A stretch of 64,000 nucleotides of DNA from Balamuthia mandrillaris (taxonomy: Eukaryota > Discosea > Longamoebia > Balamuthiidae), in assembly GCA_031835245.1 (NCBI GenBank), contig JAVKOQ010000060.1, forward strand, positions 124,001 to 188,000. Direction: 5' to 3'. Positions 55,351-64,000 of this stretch are shown here, piece after piece. Below the pieces are notes generated by a model, which did not search any database, was not told the origin of the DNA, and saw only the letters and a program-made list of their open reading frames with translations. The first letter of the stretch is position 1. The number at the start of each line of letters is the position of its first letter. The position numbers and the translations under genes were made by a program.

Positions 55351-56416
55351 GGAATGTGACTGCATACGTGCTTCAGGGGAGGCAAGTTGCTCAGTAATAT
55401 CATTTAACACTCCTTCCAGTTCCATCCAAAACTTGATTTCTTGCGATGTTTCGCTATTAGGGGGCATGTTCTCAATTCTTTCGTGCTTTGTGACCTTTTG
55501 AATGTTGCGAATCCATGTGTTTACTCCGGCCTGCAAAGCGTTCAAAAAGTCGGTGTCGGCTGCCCGCACTTCCAAGTCTTGCACTTTCAGCGTTCTGCCA
55601 TGCTCTTTGCACTTTAGAAAAAAATGATTCGGTTAGATAAGCCTTTTAGGCAAAACATGAATAGGCAGTGAGTACGAACCGCAGCAGACGCCTGTAAGAT
55701 CTCAGGATAAAACGCGAGTTTCACTTCCTCGATTTGTATGTTTTGCTTGCAGTTGTAGAGGGAAAGCTCCAGCTCGGCAATTTTCTTGTCAACGGTGGCC
55801 AACCCCTTGGGGTCCTTCTCGCTGGTCTTCTCCGAGGACTTGGCATAGGAACGGAAGAAGGGGGCCAACGAGTTGTGCACAAAGGAGTGGAGCGTCTCAA
55901 AGGGAGTGCCGCTGGCAAACTTGAGGAGCTGCACCTGGGAAGCCACGCTCTTGCTGCCCCCGAACACGCAGTCCTCTGGCTGGTTTTTGATGACGACCAT
56001 GCTTGGGCTCTTCTCATCCGTGAAGCTGACCTCCAAGCCAAACTCTACCGTTGCGCCCTCTTTGGGGGAAGCACCTACTTGCGTGAAAGAAGAAGTAAGA
56101 GAGTGAGCGAGAGTGAGAGAGAGAAAGAGAGAGAGAGAAGAGTAGTGATGAGACGTCAAGTGTTTCATCAACAATCTCGATTTTGTGTGCTATTATTGTT
56201 GCAAACAAACAAACCTTGCTCTGACTCTTCCGGTGCAGTGTATTGGCAGAAAAGCACAGAAGTCCTGCTGTCAGTAGCGAATTGATGAATCTTGGCTTTG
56301 GCGTCGGTGCTCTCCAGTGCGTGGGCAAAATCGGTTGCCGGCACGCCCAAGATCAAGGGACCGGCTTGCGCCAAGTACTCCTCCACGGCACGCCTTGCCG
56401 CTGCTTCCTCCTCCAT
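40821..56416 (-). CDS. DYNC1H1: Cytoplasmic dynein 1 heavy chain
   Basis: Minus-end-directed microtubule motor. Twenty exons (56416-56215, 56077-55680, 55611-55368, 55228-55133, 55054-54693, 54628-54433, 54370-53901, 53813-52704, 52628-52458, 52395-52210, 52137-52024, 51939-51556, 51489-51358, 51287-51187, 51113-50894, 50822-50274, 50197-49667, 49587-49054, 48978-48862, 48800-40821) total exactly 4,699 codons. The N-terminal tail and linker precede AAA1 with GPAGTGKT (about 1904-1911) and CFDEFNR. AAA2 has GPSGSGKS (about 2202), AAA3 GPPGSGKT (about 2590), AAA4 GVSGGGKT (about 2935). The stalk coiled coil and microtubule-binding tip lie at about 45.3-44.4 kb, followed by AAA5, AAA6 and the C-terminal domain. 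Length and motifs match cytoplasmic rather than axonemal chains. A Ser/Arg-rich insert (about 53.15-52.95 kb) interrupts the tail. The last exon is 7,980 bases without an intron, whereas the first 6,117 coding bases have 19 introns. Confidence 0.97.
55318..55347 (-). repeat. (GA)n tract (sense CT) in dynein intron 3
   Basis: Pure GA run on the plus strand inside the 55229-55367 intron. Confidence 0.95.
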
Positions 56417-56698
56417 TTGTCGTCTGTTTTTTTTTTAATGTAGAATAAAACTTGTGTAAAACTTGTTATTTCGGTGGTTACTGCTTGTTTTCGTGGAGGA
56501 GCAGCGCCAGCCCCTTTCTTCTCCCCCCTTTTCTTCGCCTCTCTCTCTCTCTCTCTCTCCTTTTTTTTATTTATTGTTTATGTCAGTACTATCCATATTC
56601 GGTTAGGGATGACGTCAATTCTTGATATATGTTGCAAACAGACCTATAGGTTCGCGTCGTCCTGAAGGACAGAGAGAGAGGAAACGGAAGCTGATCGA
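56417..56698. promoter_or_regulatory. Bidirectional promoter region (dynein heavy chain / PPR-DYW)
   Basis: 282 bases between two divergent start codons, with a T run next to the dynein ATG and a CT run (about 56540-56560). No TATA box is evident. Confidence 0.5.
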
Positions 56699-59600
56699 AT
56701 GATGTGGGGCCGGGGCGTTGTGCTGCCCGCCAGGGGAGGGAAGCTGAACCAAGGGCGTGCTTGTCAGCGCTTGCCGTTGCGCTCTGGCGCTTGCTTTCTC
56801 CAGAATCGCAGATACTACTTCGCGAGCTCCTTCCGTTGTTGCGGTGAGCGAGTGCTTGTCCTACTTTTCTTTCTCTTATCACCCATACTTTCGTTACTCG
56901 TCTTTGTTGTGCTTTGCACCCAATCGCTTGTTCTCCACTCACTGTGCCACCAATAGAGAAAAGCAAAGAGGGAAAACCAAGGAGGAGCATCCAGGAACAA
57001 CGGCACACGCGCAATAGCACGTCGGCAGGCTTTCCTCAAAATGCAACCATTACTACCCCCGCTAGGGAGGCCGGATTGGGCAGAGAACACACACGGCAGC
57101 TGCAAGGGCTAGCGAGAGGAGCAGGCCGCCTTCAGGCAGGCGTACTGAGCAGCACGTTGGAGGAGATGGAAAGGGCGGGGGTAAGAGCGGAGGATCGAAC
57201 TTACATGGACCTGCTCAAGCGCTGCAAGCAGGAGAGGAGCCTGCAAGCCACCCAGCGGGTGCATGCTCACCTCCTTTCTCTCTCTTCCACTTCTGGTGGG
57301 CGACGGGTGCCTTCCAGCCTTGCTGCTTCCCTGATCAGTGCCTATGGGGCATGCGGCAAGCTGGACCAGGCTAGTGCAGTGTTTAAGCAGCACTTCAAGG
57401 AAGGCGAGCCGTGGACATGGAACGCAATGATGCAAGCTCGCACACAGTGTGGTCATGGGAAGGAAGCCCTGGAGCTGTTCCAAGAGATGCAGCAGGCTGG
57501 CGTGCCAGCAGGTTCCTTGACCTTCTCCATCGTCCTCAAGGCCTGCGCGATGGCGAAGGACTTGGAGGCGGGCAAGCGTGTGCACGCTGAGCTGCTTCGC
57601 CGCGGCTCGTTAAGCGTCTCCGAGTCAACGGCACTGATCAACATGTATGGCAAATGTGGAAGGATGGAAGAGGCGCGCGCTGTATTCCAAAACATGAAGG
57701 AACGAGACGTGGTAACGTGGACCGCTATGATTACGGGGGAAACCCAAAGTGGCTGCGGGAAAGAAGCACTGGAGCTATTCAAACAGATGCAGCAGGCTGG
57801 CGTGCCAGCAGACCCCTTCACTTTCGCCAGTATCCTCAAGGCGTGCGCGATGACAAAGGATTTGGAGGTGGGCAAGCGTGTGCATGCTGAGCTGCTCCGC
57901 CGTGGCTTGTTAGGCACCTCTGAGTCAACCGCACTGATCAACATGTATGGTAAATGTGGAAGGATGGAAGAGGCACGTTCTGTTTTTCGTGGTATGACGG
58001 AACGGAACGTGGTAACGTGGACATCCATGATTACAGAGGAAACCCAAAGCGGTCACGGGAAGGAGGCCCTGGAGCTATTCAAAGAGATGCAGTGGGCTGG
58101 CGTGTCAGCAAACTCCTTCACCTTTGCCAGTGTCCTCAAGGCCTGCGCGATGATAAAGGACTTGGAGGCGGGAAAGCGTGTGCATGCTGAGCTACTCTCT
58201 CGTGGCATGTTGAGAATCTCTGAAGCAAATGCCCTGATCAACATGTATGGTAAATGTGGGAGGATAGAAGAGGCACGCGCTGTGTTCCATGGGATGAATG
58301 AACGAGACGTGGTAACGTGGACCGCTATGATTACGGAGGAAACACAAAGTGGACATGGGAAGGAAGCTCTGGCGCTATTCCAAGAAATGAAGCAGAAAGG
58401 TGTGCCAGTAGACTCTATGACCTTCGCTAGCGTGCTCAAGGCGTGCGCGATGACAAAGGATTTGGAGGTGGGCAAGCGTGTGCATGCTGAGCTGCTCCGC
58501 CGCGGCTCGTTAAGCGTCTCCGAGTCAAATGCCCTGATCAGCATGTATGGCAAATGTGGGAGAATAGAGGAGGCACGTTCTGTTTTTCGTGGAATGAAGG
58601 AACGGAACGTGGTAACGTGGACATCCATGATTACAGAGGAAACCCAAAGTGGCTGCGGGAAAGAAGCCCTGGAGCTATTCAAAGAGATGCAGCAGGCTGG
58701 CATGCCAGCGGACGCCTTTACCTTTGCTGGTGCCCTCAAAGCCTGTGCGGATACGGCAGACTTGGCGATAGGCAAGCAAGTGCATTCTGAGCTACTTCAC
58801 AGAGGTCTAATTCCTGATGTTCTTCTCTCGACGGCCCTGATCAACATGTATGGTAAATGTGGGAGAATAGAGGAAGCACGCGCTGTGTTCCAGGAGATGA
58901 AGGAACAGAACATCGTTTCATGGAATGCAATGATAGCCGTGCATGGACTACATGGACAAGGCAAAGAAGCACTGGCCACATTTGATGAGATGCAACAACA
59001 AGGTGTGCAGCCAGACGCCATCACATTCACCAACGTGTTGAACGCGTGCAGCCATGCAGGGCTGGTGGAGGAAGGCATGGCCTGCTTTGCTGACATGACA
59101 GAAAAGCACAGCATCCAGCCCACAGTGGAACATTACAACTGCATGGTAGACCTGCTGGGTCGGGCAGGGAGGGTGGAGGAGGCGGAAACTTTGATCCACG
59201 CGATGGAGGTCCCACCTGATGCGGTGACATGGATGGCTTTGTTAGGGGCATGCCGAGGGACCAAGGATGTGCAGCGAGGCAAAAGAGCAGCAGAGAAAGC
59301 AATCGAATTGGATCCAGAGAACGCAGCACCCTTTGTGGTGCTTTCCAACATCTTGGCAGCCGCAGGGCAATGGAAGGAGGTGGAGAGAGTGCGCAAGCAG
59401 ATGGAGGAACGCAACGTGAAGAAAGAGCCAGGAAGGAGCTGGATCACTGTGGATGGGCAGCTTCATAGCTTCGTGGTGAAAGATCGTAGCCACCCACGCA
59501 GCCCAGAGATCTACCAACAATTAGCCCAGCTGGACCAGCTTATGAAGGCCGCCGGCTACAAGCCAGACACGGACTGGGTGCTGCACGATGTGCCGGACGA

Positions 59601-59838
59601 GCAGAAGGAGGAGGAGCTGTGCCATCACAGCGAGAAGCTAGCCATTGCATTCGGCCTGCTGAGCACCCCACCAGGGCAGCCCCTGCGCATCATTAAGAAC
59701 CTCAGGGTCTGCGGGGACTGCCACACCGCCACCAAGTTCATTGCCAAAGTTACCCAGCGAGAGATCTTGGTGAGGGACGCCAATCGCTTCCATTACTTTT
59801 CGCCAGATGGCAGGTGCTCTTGTGGCGATTACTGGTGA
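56699..59838 (+). CDS. PLS-class PPR protein with DYW deaminase domain (organelle C-to-U RNA editing factor)
   Basis: Two exons (56699-56843 and 56957-59838, phase 1) give 1,008 residues. Exon 1 encodes an Arg-rich, acid-free leader (MMWGRGVVLPARGGKLNQGR) that looks like a mitochondrial presequence; without it exon 2 has no early ATG. Pentatricopeptide PLS repeats follow (WNAMMQARTQCGHGKEALEL, ALINMYGKCGRMEEARAVF and many similar), then E/E+ motifs and a complete DYW domain: the zinc/catalytic HSEKLAIAFGL (HxE), CGDCHTATKF (CxxC) and the C-terminal CSCGDYW. DYW domains catalyse cytidine deamination at RNA sites chosen by the PPR array. Five consecutive PLS triplets (300 bases each, about 57.45-58.8 kb) are nearly identical. 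Such proteins are typical of land plants and occur sporadically in protists. Confidence 0.95.
57448..58780 (+). repeat. Tandem 300-bp PPR (PLS-triplet) repeats
   Basis: Period of 300 bases, visible as the recurrent GCGATGAYRAAGGA-type segment at 57548, 57848, 58148 and 58448 and the TGGACC/ACATCCATGATTAC segment every 300 bases. Units share long identical stretches, including synonymous positions, so they arose or were homogenised recently. Confidence 0.9.
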
Positions 59839-60071
59839 TGATGATGATGATGATGATGGTGTTTCAAAAAAAAACTTGGGAAGACAACCATCTTCCTCTT
59901 CTTCTTCCTCTTCCTCTTCTTCATCATCATCCGCGCGCATACGCATTTATGTAGACATAACCCTCGCTCGGCTTGCCGGTGGGCCAAATAAACAACAAAG
60001 AAACACCACCGTCGGTTGGCGCAGTTGCCAAGAAGGGGAAAGAGAGAGAGAGAGAGAGAGAGACAAGAAGC

Positions 60072-61004
60072 ATGACGGGTTTGGCCAAGACGGTCAAGAG
60101 ATCGTGGCCATATATTGCCGCCACCTTGTTATGTATAGCAGTGATAGTGTTGATGTGCGTGGCGTGTGCCACGGACTGGTATGAGGCCGACGGTGAGGGG
60201 CAGATCAAGGTGCAGCGGAACGAAACCTACCCTAAGCTGTTTGAATACCTTCCTCTGAGCTGGTCCATCAAAGAAGACCTCTTCTCGTTAACGTTGGAGA
60301 TCGGCTCTTCATCTGTAACATGCGACTACAAAGACGGCAAATGCGATGGTACGGAATAACTTTCGTTCCATCTGTCTATCATCTCGTTCGTGAGTTGATA
60401 CTTATGTGTTGTTCTGCACCTGTGAGCAGCGGCTAGAGATTTGGTGAGAGCATACTACAATGCAGGTGCGTGGACCACGGACACTTGCCAAACGCCACCA
60501 TGCTATAACCGCCCATGGGACGTCTCCGAGTACGAGGGTGCTTACATCGGCATCCTCTTCTTCTCCATCCTGAGCATGCTGCTGGCATTGGCCGTCGCAG
60601 TGCTCAGCCAGCTGGTTTACTGGAAGGCCATGGACTGGGAGCGAACGGCCCGAGGGCTCTCTATCGCCAATGTCGTGATATCAGCCCTGCTCATCGTCTC
60701 TCTCTTCATCACTTGGGGCATCCTTTGGCATCACCCTAAGATGGCGCAAGGCTCCTTGGACTATCATTCCTGCGATGAGGACTTTGAGGATGAGGAGAAT
60801 GGCAGCTTCTTGTGTAGCTGGATGGGGGATATCAACGTGGGCAAGCAGGTCAGCAGGCAGACCGAATGGTCGGGCTTTTACTGGCTGGACTATTCGGAAG
60901 AGTGGGGACCTTCCACCGCCTGGACTCTCACCACGGTGGCTTTGGGCTTGGCTATGGCTTCTCTCACTCTTGTCGTTGGTTGGAAACCAGCTTTCGAATC
61001 TTAG
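60072..61004 (+). CDS. Four-helix membrane protein, claudin/PMP22-like topology
   Basis: Two exons (60072-60348, 60430-61004, phase 1) give 283 residues. Four hydrophobic segments are visible: about 14-35 (YIAATLLCIAVIVLMCVACA), about 122-153 (AYIGILFFSILSMLLALAVA), about 163-187 (NVVISALLIVSLFITWGILW) and about 252-277 (LTTVALGLAMASLTLVVGW). The first extracellular loop is long (about 85 residues) with several cysteines (CDYKDGKC, CQTPPC), and a shorter Cys-containing loop follows helix 3 (HSCDEDFEDEENGSFLC). This topology resembles claudin/PMP22/tetraspan families, but the W-GLW-C-C signature of claudins is not clear, so I call topology only. It is probably a plasma-membrane or endomembrane protein; its function is unknown. 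Confidence 0.85.
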
Positions 61005-61016
61005 CTTGGTTTCCCT

Positions 61017-61042
<26 letters not shown>
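61017..61042 (+). repeat. (CT)n microsatellite downstream of the four-helix gene
   Basis: CT run in the 75-base gap between the convergent stop codons of the four-helix protein and prolyl-tRNA synthetase. Confidence 0.95.
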
Positions 61043-61051
<9 letters not shown>

Positions 61052-61078
61052 AAGGAAGTTGGGGTGATAATAGAAAAA

Positions 61079-62923
<1,845 letters not shown>

Positions 62924-63172
62924 CTCTCTTTCTCTCTCTTTTTATTTTGTTAAATAAAAAATGGGTATATTTCTTTTCTCTTTTTTATTTCTTTTTCTTA
63001 TTTATAAATATAGATAGATAGATGGATGGATGGATGGATGGATGGATGGATGGTTAGATAGATTGATGGCAAAGGAGGAGGGAGGAGGAGGAGGAGGAAA
63101 GCATGGCAAGCCCGCTGCAAGCCTCTCTCATCTCCGTGGTGGATGTATGGAGGGTTCTCTCTGAAAGCTATA
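62924..63172. other. Intergenic region with GATG repeat
   Basis: Promoter of the synthetase gene and 3' region of CWF19L2, both minus strand. It contains T-rich DNA and a tetranucleotide repeat. Confidence 0.6.
63010..63054. repeat. (GATA)n/(GATG)n tetranucleotide microsatellite
   Basis: About three ATAG units followed by seven ATGG units. Confidence 0.95.
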
Positions 63173-64000
63173 TCAATACTGGCCACCCTCCAAGCTGGCC
63201 GTCCAGTCAAATGGTTCCCAGTGGTTGAGGAAGGCCAAGGTGCGTGCCTTCTCCATGGCGAGGGTATCCCTCTGCCCTTGTCCCCACTTTTGCGGCGGCA
63301 ACTCCACCACTCCCGCCACCACATCCTGGACCCATCCGCACACATTACAAGGTTAGTTCCATAGCTGCAACGAGAGCAAACAAGAGAAGAGACAAGAATG
63401 GTAGAGAGCTAGAGAAAGAAAAGTAGATAGAACGAGAGAGCAGAGAAGAGCGAGACAACAGAAAGGAGGGAAGCAACGTACGCGTCCAAAGTTACGAGGA
63501 AACTCCCTGGCATCCTCGATGACGTGAGCGTACCCACCGCCCATTCCAAACTCCACGCTAAAGTAGGGAAAGTCTGGGGGTATGCTGCGGCGTAGACCAC
63601 GTTCCCTTGTGTCCACCACTTTCTTGTTCTGTGACCACTCGCCCTCCGCCTCCAGCAGAGCCTTCTTGAAGTAGGCAGGAGCCACCTCCGCGTCCCTGCT
63701 GGGTAGAGGTACGCAGTCTACAACGGTGTGCCACCGTTTCTTGAGGTTTGTTACTGTTTCCATGAAGATAGGCACTTTGTCCTGTGCTGCGAACATCTTC
63801 GTCAGGCTTTGTTTGAACCGCTAATATGAGGAATAATTTAGTTACTATCCACATGCTAAGAGAAGAGAACGATGAAGAAGAGAGGCTAACCTGAAACTCT
63901 TCCCATACATCCTCGTCCACCATGGTACAAGCCAGTTCGTGCTGCATTGGCACCAACTGGCAATGTCCCTCCACTAAAACGCCTCGCTGAGGTTGGGTGA
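63173..64000 (-). CDS. CWF19L2: CWF19-like protein 2 (spliceosome-associated), C-terminal part
   Basis: The gene runs off the right edge. Visible exons, in transcript order: about 63975-63891, 63820-63482 and 63325-63173. The first reads EGHCQLVPMQHELACTMVDE, then DVWEEFQ. The second reads FKQSLTKMFAAQDKVPIFME, then VDCVPLPSRDAEVAPAYFKK and FPYFSVEFGMGGGYAHVIED. The third reads DVVAGVVELPPQKWGQGQ and FLNHWEPFDWTAS before the TGA. These are the CwfJ C-terminal domains 1 and 2 (HIT-like) of CWF19L2/Drn1-type proteins, which work with the lariat debranching enzyme late in splicing. The N-terminal part lies outside the window. Junctions are in phase. Confidence 0.9.

Noticed and set aside
58053-58775. 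240-codon minus-strand frame antisense to the PPR repeats
   Set aside because: Shadow of the repeated PPR coding sequence; periodic and without start context.

Overview
This is nuclear DNA of a free-living protist. Genes are split by short GT-AG introns (about 55-350 nt), several with (CT)n-type microsatellites, and the proteins are eukaryotic: cytoplasmic dynein heavy chain, dynactin p27, Sec22, SNF5, two oligosaccharyltransferase subunits and CWF19L2. A plant-type PPR-DYW protein (mitochondrial C-to-U editing), a CRT-like transporter, a CASTOR/POLLUX-like channel fragment and a CtBP homologue together resemble a free-living amoeba (Amoebozoa of the Acanthamoeba/Balamuthia/Physarum kind). 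The species cannot be fixed from this window.

Layout. 1-2.9 kb: decayed Ty3/gypsy-like retroelement pieces on the minus strand, joined in frame at the left edge to a second, inverted copy of the start of an OLD-family ATPase gene. 2.9-5.8 kb: AT-rich, gene-free DNA with a MITE-like inverted repeat and shuffled dispersed repeats. 5.9-20.1 kb: compact genes for the OLD-like ATPase/TOPRIM protein, Sec22, a CtBP-type dehydrogenase, a disordered Pro/Ser-rich protein, an ankyrin protein, dynactin p27, KRTCAP2, a glutathione transferase, a small membrane protein and a 33-residue OST4. 20.2-26.4 kb: a giant gene made of about 265 hexapeptide repeats followed by a LamG-like domain. 26.7-28.3 kb: a 5'-truncated CASTOR/POLLUX-like gene. 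28.3-40.6 kb: CRT-like transporter, SNF5, RCC1-like protein, short-chain dehydrogenase, quinone-oxidoreductase-like protein and cystathionine gamma-lyase. 40.8-56.4 kb: the complete cytoplasmic dynein heavy chain. 56.7-64 kb: PPR-DYW protein, four-helix membrane protein, organellar prolyl-tRNA synthetase and the 3' part of CWF19L2.

Themes. Dynein heavy chain and dynactin p27 belong to one motor system. KRTCAP2 and OST4 belong to one ER N-glycosylation complex. The PPR-DYW protein, the prolyl-tRNA synthetase and possibly the RCC1-like protein point to the mitochondrion. None of these pairs is an operon; they are separate genes with their own promoters.

The strongest candidate for something undescribed is the hexad-repeat/LamG protein at 20.2-26.4 kb, which reads as an extremely long predicted beta-helix carrying a lectin-like head. 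Its left end has no start codon, and the next gene is truncated with a possible inverted exon, so the assembly on both flanks needs checking. Exon boundaries below were placed by hand from splice sites, reading phase and family similarity; no search was run.
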